Source: Dryomyza anilis (lineage: Eukaryota; Arthropoda; Insecta; Diptera; Dryomyzidae). From it: a DNA stretch of 64,000 nt. The DNA lies in assembly GCA_951804985.1 (NCBI GenBank), contig OX638130.1:118433593-118497592 (forward strand), written 5' to 3'. The notes beneath the pieces are model-generated. The model made no database searches, had not been told where the DNA came from, and was given only the letters and a program-made list of their open reading frames with translations. A program made the translations under genes and the position numbers. How positions within the stretch are numbered: position 1 is the first letter of the stretch; each line of letters starts with the position of its first letter. This document shows, piece after piece, positions 49,733 to 61,204 of this stretch.

Positions 49733-49986
49733 AAAGGGTTTTTCAATAAGAGCGCTACAAAAGTTTTTTTTTTCAAGGGTTTGCCATTTCATGATGAAAA
49801 GATATACGAGCCAACAATGAGTCGAAATTATTAAAATTTACTACCGAAAGTCGAATTCGTATATCTTTCCGTCATGAAATGGCAAACCTTACTGAAGAGA
49901 TATGTCAAAAGAGCGTCAAGAAATATGGTGTCGTCTGCTGTCCCTGTCGCTCTACTTTTGTAGCGTCCCTGTTAAAAAAACCCTTT
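49733..49986 (-). mobile_element. Foldback element, copy 3 (inverted, left arm deleted)
   Basis: Same family and orientation as the copy at 49291. The nested extra end is on the left (AAAGGGTTTTTCAATAAGAG). The left arm then jumps directly to GTTTGCCATTTCATGATG, so about 90 bp of it are missing. The right arm is complete. Confidence 0.85.
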
Positions 49987-51555
49987 ACCTCTTTGAATTT
50001 CAAACATTAAAATTTAAATACGGATTTAATACTCACATATTAAATTATGATTTAAGCTCAAATTAAATCATTTACATAAAAATGCTTATACAACAAATTA
50101 TACTTATTTAATGGCTTAAAAAGTTTGCATTCTCAATAATGGAAAAACACTAAAAAGCATAGAGCTTGTGATCTTTAGACACGAATACTTGCTTATTCAA
50201 ACAATTTTACGTTTGAAAAAATTATCAAGTTTGTTTGACGTTTTCGTAGAAACCATATTTTTAAATTTTATTGCATGTTCATTTTCGGCTTAATAGGACA
50301 TTTTTCCACTAAATATGCGAAAAAAGAAATCAATTGAAAATACTTTTTCTTTTGCATTTTGTCGAAAAGAGATATATCCAACCCATTATAAATTTAATTT
50401 CTAATAATTTGAGCCAATAAAAATATGCATTAAAGTGTTTTGTAACATCGTCTGCAATACGCGAACGCAGGACCAATCAAATTTTTTGTGGTCAACTCTA
50501 GCAGCACAGTATAACTTTTAAGCCCTATTACATGTTTGGGAAAAAATTTAGAAAAACGCTCTGTTGAAGTATATAGATTTAATTAATTTTGTATTTCATC
50601 ATTCTAAGATATTTTTTTAAATCATTTTAATATAATAATATTGCGATAATATTTTTTTTATACATTTTCATTTTTTGCGCATTTTCTTTTGAATTCAGTA
50701 ATTTTGAGTACGCATTCTTGTTAATTGAGTTTCGAAATATAAATCTTAATAACAGAACAATGACCATTAACAAAAATAAAAAAAACTTCAAAAGCCACTC
50801 AAACACCCAAAATATGAACTGTTAATGTGCTGCTGGCTGGCTGGCTACAAAGTTAGTCTCAACTTGAAGTTTTTGCTACTTTGCAAAAGGATATTAATTG
50901 CCATGTCCTTAATTCAAAGCGCATGACATTCATTGCCTGCTGTGAAACAAGCAGAACAGAACAGCTATAGCTGCAACCGCCACACCGCTGTACCACTCCA
51001 TCCAAATCCCAGTAGAACGCCCCCTCGCTTTGCACGAGCGCTTAACGAGCTGCCACAATGAAATCCTGACGACCGCCCACGCGTTACGCTTGGCCAAGAG
51101 AATCGGCAGCGTTAACGGCAATGGCAACGACAACGACAACTGGCAGCTGTGCAAATTAATTAAAAAGCACGCTGGCCGTCCCGCCAAAAACCATTGATTG
51201 TGGCAGCAGCTTAAAGCCAAAACTGGCACAATTTAAGCACATTTTATGGCTTAGAGTAAAAACTTCAAATTTCAAAAAGCTAATTTCAAATACTGCGGTC
51301 GCAGTGGTGTTTTCAGATTTACGGCAATTATTGATTTTTAAACCAATACTTGTTTAAGCTGTTTCGAAATAATGTTGTATTATATACAGTCAGAAAAAAT
51401 CTCATCAAATACTATTAAAATTTGTTAATAGAAGAGTTATTGATTTTATAGTAACAACAAATAAATATTTTCATATAAACTCAAAAATAGTTGTATGTTA
51501 ATTTTTAGTAGCGCTGCGAGAAAAAGGTGTCAATTGCTCTAAAACTACCTAACAC
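49987..51555. other. AT-rich DNA with a GC-richer island at about 50830-51240
   Basis: The island has GCTGGCTGGCTGGC (about 50831-50844) and CAACGACAACGACAAC (about 51124-51140) runs and Leu-rich minus frames (50930-51229) without a recognised domain. The remainder is AT-rich. No gene is called. Confidence 0.35.
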
Positions 51556-52020
51556 GTGATCGGTACCATTGGTACCGACTAAGGACGGGATCTTGAAGAC
51601 CAGTTCTGTGTAAGGTCTAAAGGTTTGCATTCGGAATCGGATCGTGTACATGCTAAACATGTCGTTAGTAAAGCGAAAAGGCACTAGGTGGCGCCATAGT
51701 TACGAGATTTATTAACACGCTGCAACTAACGCGTGTATAATTCGTAGACTGTTTTTCGATACTGTATTAATTTAAATACAGTATGCCTTCCAAGTAATTC
51801 CAATTATATTCACATTTACTAATGATTGCAAGGGTGCCATCATTAGTAAATGTGAATGCATAAAAGAGAATAGATAAAAAAATATAATGTAAATGTAAAG
51901 TCAAATAAAATAAAATAAAATAACCAAAATTTAAAATATATATAAATAAAAAGAAACAATAAAAAAGAAATAAAAAATATATAATTTTTTTTTCTGAATG
52001 TACCATTGATACCGATCACA
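51556..52020. mobile_element. Small terminal-inverted-repeat element with a perfect central hairpin
   Basis: GTGATCGGTACCATTGGTAC near 51557 faces its near inverse (ACCATTGATACCGATCAC, about 52002-52019). Inside is the 19-bp-arm hairpin at 51808-51857. After the left end comes GAAGACCAGTTCTGTG, a phrase shared with the palindromic family at 36.1 kb, so the two may be related. No coding frame. Confidence 0.45.
51808..51857. repeat. Perfect hairpin: 19-nt arms, 12-nt loop
   Basis: ATTCACATTTACTAATGAT at 51808-51826 is exactly complementary to 51839-51857. The loop, TGCAAGGGTGCC, is GC-richer than the arms. It lies in the middle of the element at 51556-52020. Confidence 0.8.
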
Positions 52021-52202
52021 GACATAATTTTGACTGCACCATTTACAAATGTAATTCAGAAAAGATCAATTGGAATTCAGAATTCCAATTGAAATTAAAA
52101 ACAAACCATTTGAAATTCAAATGATATCACTTGAAATTCATAAATTCCATTTGAAATTGTAAAGACATCAATTAAAATTCAGAAAATTTCCATTTAAAAT
52201 TC

Positions 52203-52400
52203 AGAAAAGGTACCGGTCACAGAACACGATTTTAAAGAACAATCCTGTGATAGGTCTAAAAAACTGCAGTAGGTGTTAATTGATCCTTCACTAGGACTAC
52301 GCCATGTTAAAGTTGCGGTTGGTTTCATATAAAAGAGCCAGAACTAGGACTAGAACTATCTTCAAGAAACCAGTCACGTGTCTAGTCCATGATCGGTTCG
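52203..52400. mobile_element. Second palindromic element family, another copy
   Basis: The block AGGTGTTAATTGATCC, then CCATGTTAAAGTTGC, GGTTTCATATAAAAG and CCAGAACTAGGACTAG matches 36136-36215 and the inverse of 35925-36052. It is preceded by CCTGTGATAGGTCTAAA, a relative of the GTGATAGAGGTCT phrase at 36.08 kb. Confidence 0.55.
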
Positions 52401-52515
52401 TTTCCCCCGTAGTGATTTAATGGGAGTTACCGATAAATTTAATAGTTTTTCTTATTGACTACTTTCAATAGTATAACGCATTAATTTTATGGTATTTTTT
52501 TTATTATTTTTAAAC

Positions 52516-52853
52516 AGGGTTTTTCAAATGGGACACTACAAAAGTAGAGCGGCAGGGACAGCAAACGACGCCATATTTCTTGCCGCTCTTTTGATATTTA
52601 TCTTCAGTAAGGTTTGCCATTTCATGATGGAAAGATATACGAATTCGAACTTCGGTAGTAAATTTTAATAATTTCGACTCGTTGTTGGCTCGTATATCTT
52701 TCCATCATGAAATGGCAAACCTGAAGAGAAATTTCAAAAGAGCGGCAAGAAATATGGCGTCGTTTGCTGTCCCTGTCGCTCTACTTTTGCAGCGTTCCTG
52801 TTGAAAAACCCTTGAAAAAAAACTTTTGTAGCGCTCTTATTGAAAAACCCTTT
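52516..52853 (+). mobile_element. Foldback element, copy 4
   Basis: Arms 52516-52642 and 52690-52815 are near-perfect inverted copies around a 47-bp centre. It has the same orientation as the copy at 35447, with the nested extra end on the right (to 52853). The flanks show TTAA on both sides (left, just before ACAGGG; right, just after CCCT), a possible target duplication not seen clearly at the other copies. Confidence 0.87.
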
Positions 52854-54237
52854 AAATCAAAAAAAATAGCATTATTCACTGAACACCAAAGGCTACAATA
52901 CAAAATTTATATTAAAAACTAAAATAATAAGTTTGGAAGATATAAGCAAAATAAATTCAATTTGACAAAACTTTGGAATCAGCATTACAAATATCTCCAA
53001 ATATTAGTACTACTTTTACTTAATCAAAACAAAATTTTGTCAGGCAGTTTTATCATATCAAATACACCATTTTATGATTAAAGAGTAAAAGCCAAAAAGT
53101 GACATTATTTATAGAAACAAAAATTGTATACTAAAAATATTCGATACCAGAATTTGAAACTTGGTGAAGTATTTATGAAAGCGAAAGAATCCGAATGTTG
53201 TTATATTATGATATTCATTTTGATCAATTCTAAAAGTCAAATTATATCATTTTTATCATTTGTTTACATTTTGTGACATCAGCAGCTCATTTCTGTAAAT
53301 CAAGCGATAAAATTGTCTATTTTTGTGACGTTAAAATTGTTCCAATGTCAACAAAATTATTAGACAAGAAAATTATTAGACAAGAACCAACTACAGGTAT
53401 GTTTTATGAAGTACAATTCGAGTAGAAAAACAATATCGAAAATTAAAAAATTTCTCATCAAAATTTTCTTTAACAATGCGTCTTCACTAGCCATATCTCA
53501 TGGTAATGTTTATGACAGTCAAATTTTGTGTTTATGTCCACAAAAAAAATTCATGTGGTCCAATTATGTCACAACATTTTATTGAAAAAGTTATGTTTTG
53601 TACGTGGCGCGAGCTGTATCAACGATATTTAGACTGGGAATTTTTTAAATAAACGCTATTCGAAATTAAAAATTGATAAAATGAAAATTTAAAAGTAACT
53701 GATTTGATTTGAATTTATTTCGAAACGTCAAAGTCATGGCAGACTTTATGTGGACATTTCAGTCTTACCATAATGCTTAACATTTATGGCAAGACATGTA
53801 GTATCTCCACAATACAGTTTGATGGTACAACATAAACAGTTCCATAAATTATGCTATTTGAGACGCAGTGTAAAAAAGAAAAATTATTTTTTGAATTTTT
53901 TTAAAAATCAAAACAAAATATAAATAATTTATTGAATATAAATTTCAATTTCTTCAAATCCAAATTTCAATCAAAACAAAATATACAAAAATTTGATAAA
54001 ACAAAACTTGTCAGAGTGATTATACCTTAAATATTTCTATCATGGTAATAACTAGAACAAATTATTTCAGAAACCTAAATCGGCTTTATTATAATAGGAA
54101 TTGAATAATTTTCAGAGAAAAATCGAAAAACCCTAAATGATTTTTTGAAAAAAAAAAAAAAAAAACAGTAGGGAGTTAGGTCACAAGGGAAATTTCAATA
54201 ATTAAATAATACTACATTTTATATATGCTGATTTAAT
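52854..54237. other. Unique AT-rich DNA, no gene recognised
   Basis: AT-rich with no repeat array. I see no domain-bearing frame. It ends in a run of A at 54152-54167 and the T-run at 54238-54251, which is the tail of the retrotransposon that follows. Confidence 0.4.
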
Positions 54238-55922
54238 TTTTTTTTTTTTTTACAAATTAACCAACGCTCAGGGGATGCCCCCTATTCGTGCAATGCATTC
54301 GTGCAAAGGGAGGAGGAAAGATGGAGTAGTGTCGGAGAATGTTTGCTTTAAATTTCCCAATATTAAAAATGTCGGGAAAAACAGACGCAGGGAGATTGTT
54401 CCACAAACGTATCGTGCGACTGAAGAACGAATTATCTCTGTAATGCGTGGTTCTGTTGAGAACCGAGTGAACTACGAAGGGGTGGGCTTGGTTCGATGCC
54501 CGAGTAGAACGAGAGAATACACGACCTGGTGGAATCAGGCCAAGTATTTCCCTCGAACACTTACCATTGTAATACCTTTAAAAGAGGCTTACACACCCTA
54601 CGGTCCTTCGGTGCTCAAGAGAACCAATAGTGGATGAAATATTTTCAACCCCTATTAACTATATTGCACGTTGTTGGATTCGATCCAGGAACTCCAAGGA
54701 AGATTTTGAAGCCCCTGCCCATATGTGCGAATTGTATTCCATCTTAGGCCGAATATAGGTGGTGTAGACAATGCGCAAGTCAGCGTGAGTGAAGTATGTC
54801 TTACACCGTTTCAAAAAACCGAGGCACTTGGCCGCTTCTTTCGACACATCAAATATATGATCATTCCAACGGAGGTCACATTGAATTGATGTACCCAGAA
54901 CGTCAAGAGCAGCTGACTGCGCAATATCCATTGAGTCCATATTGAGGGGAGGGAGGGGTGAATCCATTCATTTATGATATAACAGACAACATTGGGTCTT
55001 ACTAGCATTAAAGTCAACTCTATTTGCAAGACCCCACTCGGAGATTGTTTTAAGGTCATTATTGAGTGTATCATTCATTGTGCGCCTTTTACTCTCAATC
55101 TCCAAAGAGTTTGGGCGCTTGTTGAACGAATATGAGTGACAAATGTTACTGTCATCTGCAAAGGAATGGATTGGGTTCTGGGTCGATGACAGGTCATTGA
55201 TAAGAACCAGAAATAGGGACGGGGATTGGACAGAACCCTGCGGGACTCCAGAATTGATGGAATGTTGTTCTGAGAAAACACCATCCATCGCAACTCGTAT
55301 TGAACGACACTGGAGAAAACTAGATATCCATCGAGTAAAAGAATTACCGACACCATATGCAATAAGTTTTGACACCAGGGCTTCATGCCACACTCGATCA
55401 AAAGCCTTGGAAATATCAAGAGCTTACTCTCCCTTACTCCCTTACCTTACTCTCCCCGAAAAGATGAATACAATTATTCCACTTTTCGGAGAGGACCGCC
55501 ATCAAGTCACCGGTGGATCTGGTCCTACGGAAACCATATTGCCGGTCACTAAGTAATTCGTTTCGCTCCAGATAGTTCACAAGGTGGAAGTTTATTACGC
55601 TTTCCATTACCTTGGATAGCGTAGAGCATATTGCAATGGGTCGGTAATTAGCAGGGTTCGTAGCCTCACCCTTTTTCGGAACTGGCTGAACATTGGCAAT
55701 CTTCCAACAAGATGGAAAAACTCCTGTCTTGTAGGAGATGTTGAAAAGGTTACGCAATGGGCAAGCCAGCGTTGACGCACACTTCTTCAACACATGGACA
55801 GATATGCCATCTGGCCCGGAGGCTTTGTTAATATTGAGACATGCTAAAACCTTTTTAACTGCCCGAGTTCGAAAATGTATCTCCGGCATTGCAAAAGAAA
55901 CAAATTCAAATTCTAAAAGGTT
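54238..55922 (-). mobile_element. 5'-truncated non-LTR retrotransposon, copy 1
   Basis: A minus-strand LINE fragment. The 3' poly(A) tail is the T-run at 54238-54251. The coding region starts at 55922 in mid-protein, so the 5' UTR, ORF1 and endonuclease domain are missing, as expected when reverse transcription from the target site stops early. I see no clear target duplication. The last bases before the tail include GGGGGCATCCCC, a potential small hairpin. The clade is CR1/jockey-like by its RT motifs; I do not assign it further. Confidence 0.9.
54257..55922 (-). pseudogene. Broken reverse transcriptase ORF (LINE ORF2, C-terminal part)
   Basis: It encoded the reverse transcriptase that copies the element's RNA at a nicked target. 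From 55922 the first frame reads KASGPDGI, then VPKKG, NYRPIAICST and QYGFRRTRSTGD. After a frameshift the next frame carries the catalytic block LDISKAFDRVW, then INSGVPQGSVQSP and the active-site FADD (about 55151-55162; YADD in most relatives), and continues through LGFLKRCK, YTTYIRPKMEYNSHIWAG and EHRRTVGCVSLF to a stop at 54257-54259. Lesions: a short tandem expansion of CTTACTC words at 55420-55440 that shifts frame and adds a stop, then in-frame TGA at 54968-54970, TAG at 54659-54661 and TAA at 54578-54580. It cannot make a working protein. The frame seen on the plus strand at 54275-54637 is antisense to it. Confidence 0.92.
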
Positions 55923-57660
55923 TTAGAATATGACTAAAATATTATCTCGTTTAATGAAATGGAATGAAATTGAATTTGATTTATTTGAATTTATGAGCTG
56001 CTCCGGAAGATAACTAGTCCCGTTTTTGAAATCCATTTGACTGTTTCCAGTTTTATTATACTGAATTTTATATGTCCTATCCTGAATTTTATTTGATGCT
56101 TTTAATATTAATCTGTCTTTTAATATCAATCTGTCAATTAATATCAATCTGTCCATCTACATAAAATATTAAAAAATAATGTAAAACTCGAAATTAGCAA
56201 ACGATTTGATAATTTGAATCAGTAAAAATTTAAATCGTTATCTCTTTTAATAGGTATCGTGTCGACAATTTTGAAAATATGGTCGATTATTTAATTGTCT
56301 CACTTCGTTAAATTGAAATGAATTTGATTAATGAGAATCTATGACCCGCTTGAAAGACAATTTGATAATAGGTACTAAATTGAATATTTCCGTTTTCTGA
56401 ATTTATTTGAATTAACTAATTTCTAATGAAAACAAAATGTGTCGACATTCAAATAAATCATTGACATATCAAATTAAATTCATGCAAATTGAATCTTTTA
56501 AAAGGTTTTTCCGTCAAAATTTTGCTAGTTTATAAATGTAAATTTGATCCCTTTCCCATTTGCATAGCCATCAAAGGAATATAAAAGAAAGTCGAAGAAT
56601 GTTTTCCTCACAAAAGTATCTCTCTCTGTGCCATAAGTGGCTTTATTAACATATACAAAAACGACAAATTCAGTCGGCAAAACTCTATTAAGCAATATAT
56701 TCAAATAAAAGCAAAATTTCTCAAATAATCCTTTATTAACACAAGAATATATATGAGCATTTTCATAATAAAAGGATAATTCAAAATATCCTGTATAAGC
56801 TGGATGTCAGAATTCTAAAGAGTAGAGATAGCAGGCAAGCGGAAAGGACGAAGTACGAAACGACTGACCACGAAAACAGAACGACAACGACAATGTTGCT
56901 GACAGCGCAACAAAAACAAACCGCCACACAATAGCAGGATAACCAACAACGACAGGATAACCAACAGCAGGACAAACAGGACAATAACTGCAACCAGAGT
57001 AGAACAACATACAACACATAATGCATAAATTTTCCGCATTTAATTGAAGTTTGCTATGTATGTTTAGTTGAAAGCGAAACATTGCCATTGACTGCGTAAA
57101 TAACTGACTCACTGACTGACTAAATGACTAAAGGACTGACTGTCTGACCGAAGGACTCACCGCCCGACCGACCGACTGCCTAAATGAATTAATAAATAAA
57201 TTTTCATAAATGCGTTGCTTAAACTCTTCAGCACTCTCTGCCGCTTCGCCTTCCTGTCACTCGATAATGTTCGTATTGTTATGCGTATGATTGTCCTGCC
57301 GTTTGCCAGGACATCTATGAGGACAAAGCAATGAGTATAAGTCAGAGCCTACAGTTCAGTCCTGTGTTTGATGCGCCGTCAACGACAGCAAATGACAGAA
57401 TGTGTCTGACGAACCACCTTCGAATATAAGTCCTTCACTCTCACTCATCTCACTCTCTCACTCTAGCTCTATATATATCAATCTCTGTGTGTCAGTCTCG
57501 TAAAGCACATCGATTAATGTTGCAAAATATAAATCCTTTTGTTATTTAAATTTACTCAACCGACTTAAGTTTATTTGCTAAATTGTATAGTTATTGTTGG
57601 CTGCATTGTTAATGACAGTCACTATTATGTAACGAACCCCCTATTTAGCTTTTACTTGAG
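55923..57660. other. Mixed DNA: AT-rich repeats then a triplet-rich island
   Basis: At 56099-56155, three to four 17-18-bp units ending in TTAATATCAATCTGTC. The blocks at about 55950-56070 and 56285-56410 resemble each other (GAATTTGATT... GAAAGA/GAAGATAA). The island at 56780-57440 has GACAACGACAACG, CAGGATAACCAACA direct repeats (about 56934 and 56955) and a degenerate GACTGACT run at 57105-57180. Minus-strand Cys/Leu-rich frames lack recognised domains. Confidence 0.4.
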
Positions 57661-57984
57661 CTCTTGATTTTCCCTATTTCGGAAAACACATTTATTTTAG
57701 CTCATTCAAATCCATATTCCAATATCTTATTAGTTTTTACCCTTATCTCCAAACTAGCTGTTAATTTCAACTTCAACATATTTTCACTGCTGTTTCTTTT
57801 TAATTCGTTTTTAAGAGATTCTCAAATCTCTCTCAAATCCGTTTTCAATCCTCTTTCTAACCCATTTCCATCCGCTTCTACTTTCTACGGTTGTTTTAGA
57901 TTTTCCGAAGAGTCTTACCTAACATGTTCTCGACTTTGAAGTTTTTATCTCTAACCTCTCTCTCTTACACTACTTTCTGCTCTT

Positions 57985-58110
57985 TTTAACCCAGACAAAT
58001 TTTTTGGTAGGGTCGAGGCAGTTCAGAAACATTTTCTCGACATATTACAAACAGACAAAGGCGGTGTTTATATCAAAAGCATTCTATTTTCTGCCCATTC
58101 CCAAAATATG
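57985..58110 (-). repeat. Inverted member of the 61.7-63.5 kb repeat family
   Basis: On the minus strand it reads AAAATGTTTCTGAACTGCC, TCGACCCTACC, TTTGTCTGGG, matching the units near 62640 and 63025. The preceding part (TTTTGATATAAAC, CCTTTGTCTG) also matches. It lies 4 kb from the other members, in opposite orientation. Confidence 0.7.
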
Positions 58111-59335
58111 GCGTGAATTTGTCATTTAAATGCCATATTCCATGAACTGTGTGTTTGCCTGAAATATGCCCGAAATATTCCTGAAAAATTCCAGAAATTT
58201 TGTCTCGGGTATTTACCTATTACCATAAGAAATTTAACATTGCAAATCCCTATTCAAATTCGTTATCCATTTTTAATTCATTTCTACAACATATTTCTTA
58301 TCTCTATTTCTTCTTCAACCATTTCCAATGTCATACAAGACCGTCTTCGTCAAACATCTACTTTTAAATCTCATATTTTTTCTCAAGAGTATTTATTGAT
58401 CTCCCTTATTTTAAGCCTTTTCTCTTATGTATTTTCAAGTCTCTCCAACTACTTTTTACGTTTTTTTAGACCTTCCGCAACTTCTTCCCTAACATATTTC
58501 CGAATTTCATCTTCTTTTCAAAAGCTTATGTCAACCTTTTTTTAAGGTTAGTTTTTAGGTTATTTCTAAACGTCATCACCAAAACATTCACCAAAAATAA
58601 CTTATTTCTCAATAACTTTGTTAAGCTCATCACAAACTTCTACTTGTCAAGCTCATATTTCATCCTTCCTCAATATTTTTATGCTATCACTTCTTAAATG
58701 TGTTCTGTAAGATGATCTATAACTTAGTACTCATCCTATTTGGTAAACTTTTTATAAATATTTGGCTGTATTCCATATTTTTCAGCATGCTGTTTTTCTT
58801 TTTTAAACTGCGGGAACTGATTCTCAATATATTCTTTAACTTCTTCTCCAAATTCACCGCAAACATATACGCAACTCTGTAATACAACATTTCCCTCAAC
58901 CTCTTCTCCATTACTTCTTTTCTTAACCTTTTTCTCCACCTGATAACAATCACCATCCTAACGCACCTTCATCCTTTTTGTTCTACGAACTATTTTCTAT
59001 TACCTCTTCCCAAATGTCTGATGAAACATGATCTACATGTTATTTCCCAATATTATCTAATCTGTGTCTCCACCGTTTTTCAAACTTTTCGAAATCTTCT
59101 TCCTCTTGACATTAACCATCTTTTTGTTTAAATTCCAAAATCTTTATTGCCTTCAACCAAGTTTTAAATCAACCATGTTCTATCAATGTCTGAATCTCTT
59201 ACTCAAACTTACCTCTTCTTTAGTCTTCGATTTCCTACATGTCATTCTTCTACTTTTTCGTCTTCATGTACCTCTTACTCATGATTTTTCTTAACTTATT
59301 CCTCAATACCTTTTTGATATTTTTCTCATAATCAT

Positions 59336-59536
59336 CAATTTTTTTATTTTTTTTATTATCTACTAAGATCCACAGCACTCAGACAGACCTTTTTTGTACT
59401 TTTAAAAAATTTCGCTAGGTTTTGAGGTTGATATTACCACGAGCGCCTATGCCAAAGCCGGGATTCGAACCCAAAACCTTTCGAATGCAAGTCCAGCGCG
59501 TAAGTATACCTCTGGACTGATGAGACCGGCTATCCT
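59336..59536 (-). mobile_element. tRNA-derived SINE
   Basis: On the minus strand an A-box-like segment (59524-59509) and a perfect B-box core GGTTCGAATCC (59471-59461) are spaced as in a tRNA. The head also has a tRNA-like start (GCCGGTC) and TTTGGC after the T arm, but several stem pairs fail, so it is not a working tRNA gene. A non-tRNA body follows (CCTCAAAACCTAGCG, GTCTGTCTGAGTGCTG) and then an A-rich tail. TAATCAT flanks the element on both sides (59329-59335 and 59537-59543), a plausible target duplication. RNA polymerase III transcription is inferred from the boxes. Confidence 0.65.
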
Positions 59537-60039
59537 TAATCATTATTCTTAATCACATGTCTAAACTCTCTGTTTTCTAATATCGTTGAAAACTATTGTA
59601 CTGTTTGGTATTTCTCAATCGCATTCTCAACGTCTTCTTAAACGTTCACCTATTCTTCTTCATCTACCTTATTTCAAACTTATTTATCAGCGTCTCCGCC
59701 GCTTTCTCAACCTTTTCATAAACCTCTTTTTCAACAAACTATTTCCTTATCGTCATCCCCAACCACCTTCACTTCATCATCTTCATCTTTAACTTCTTCA
59801 TCTTTATCTTTATATTTCTCATTCTCCTTCTCAACCTCATTGTCACACTCAACCTCTTTCTAAATTTCTTCCACATCATCTTCTTTCATCCTATGCTTCA
59901 AGGTTTTTTTAAACCTCTTCCTCATTCTCATTATCTTCTCAAACATCTTCTTAAATATCTTCCTCATCATATTCCTAAAACTCTTCTCTTTTCCTCTTTC
60001 TCATTCTCATCTTTTTATCTACTATTCCTGATCCACAAC

Positions 60040-60330
60040 CTCTTGACCTTTCAAAACCTCTTCTTCAACCTCTTCCTCAACATCTTCTTCAACCTCTTCT
60101 TTAACCTCTTCCTCAACATCTTCCTCCACCTCTTCCTCAACCTCTTCCTCAACCTCTTCCTCAACCTCTTCCTCAACATGTTCTTCAACCTCTTCCGCAA
60201 CCTCATCCTCAACCTCTTCCTCAACCTTTTCCTCAACATGTTCATCAACATCTTCTTCAACCTTTTCTTCAACATGTTCATCAACCTCTTACACAACCTC
60301 TTCCGCAACCTATTCATCTCCATCTTCCAT
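60040..60330. repeat. 12-bp pyrimidine minisatellite
   Basis: Unit AACCTCTTCCTC with variants AACATCTTCTTC and AACATGTTCATC, repeating in multiples of 6 and 12 bp. It reads Leu-Phe-Leu-Asn on the plus strand and a Lys/Arg-rich repeat on the minus strand. Neither is taken as a protein. Confidence 0.85.
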
Positions 60331-60500
60331 AACCATAGGATGATGATCCTTAACCATAAGGATGATGATCCTTAACCTCATTTTATTCCTGAACCTCTTC
60401 CACAACCTCTACCTCAATCTCATTCTCAACCTGTTTCTCAAGCTTTTCATCAAAATCATTCTAACTACGTATATGTCTTTCTCATGCTTTTTGCAATCTC

Positions 60501-61204
60501 TTCTCCAACCTCTGCCACAGTTATTTCAGCGCCAACTCAAGTTTTGGCAGTTCTTTGTTTTCGGATATGTGCTCCACCGAACCTCGTGTCCTCGTGCTAT
60601 ACCATATGCCATATGCTTTGTTTGCAAATATCTACAGTTTCATCATAGCATCCTGCATACACACAGACACACACAACAAAACAATCACATTCTTGCGAGC
60701 AACCTATTCTTTCGTTTTCCCGTCTCTCTTTCCTTACCCAGTCTTTTGTGGTTTTGTGTTTCGAGTAAATAGTCTTAATTTTTTTGGTTTTTGGCTTAGC
60801 ATTTAAATTACAACAATGACAAACATAACGATACAACTACAACGAACAGGCACAACTACAACCACATAACCGACCAGTTTGACAATGTCGCCGAGAGAAA
60901 ATACAGAGAGAGAGATTCCGTAAATTGGCTCCGATATAAGCCAACCTTGTGGCGCAAACAAATTCATGTGTTTTGTAAATAAGTTTGCTATGCTAAACAA
61001 AACATTCAAAAAACCCCCACTTTGTGGTTTGAGACAGGCAACCAGTAGAAAATTTAAAGCATTAAATTGGAAGATTAACGAAAAGAAGATTTTAAAAGAG
61101 AGTATCTTATTTTTTCATGAAACTGAGAAATTTTTAACAGATGAAATAAGTAATACACATAAGACAGGATCTTGGCGAAAAATACATCAGTACTTGTAAT
61201 GGAA
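60501..61204. other. Unique mixed-composition DNA
   Basis: Contains an ACACACAGACACACACAAC stretch (about 60658-60677), ACAACTACAAC-type triplets at 60830-60865 and a GAGAGAGAGA run (60905-60914). A 77-codon plus frame at 60966-61199 has no recognised domain. Confidence 0.35.

Larger units (their letters stand above)
57661..60500. repeat. Pyrimidine-rich degenerate repeat domain
   Basis: The plus strand is strongly C/T-biased with short words (CTTCTTC, CCTC, TTTCTC) and few long runs. Phe/Leu-rich plus frames and Lys/Arg-rich minus frames result from this bias. It contains a clean 12-bp core (60040-60330), a SINE (59336-59536) and an inverted member of the 62-kb repeat family (57985-58110). 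Confidence 0.6.

Noticed and set aside
54275..54637. 120-codon plus-strand frame, and a similar one at 62086-62277
   Set aside because: Antisense of the LINE reverse transcriptase C-terminus.
59436..59530. A functional tRNA gene on the minus strand
   Set aside because: B box is perfect but acceptor and anticodon stems fail to pair; body and A-tail indicate a SINE.
60051..60323. Lys/Arg-rich 90-codon frame on the minus strand
   Set aside because: Reverse of the 12-bp pyrimidine minisatellite.
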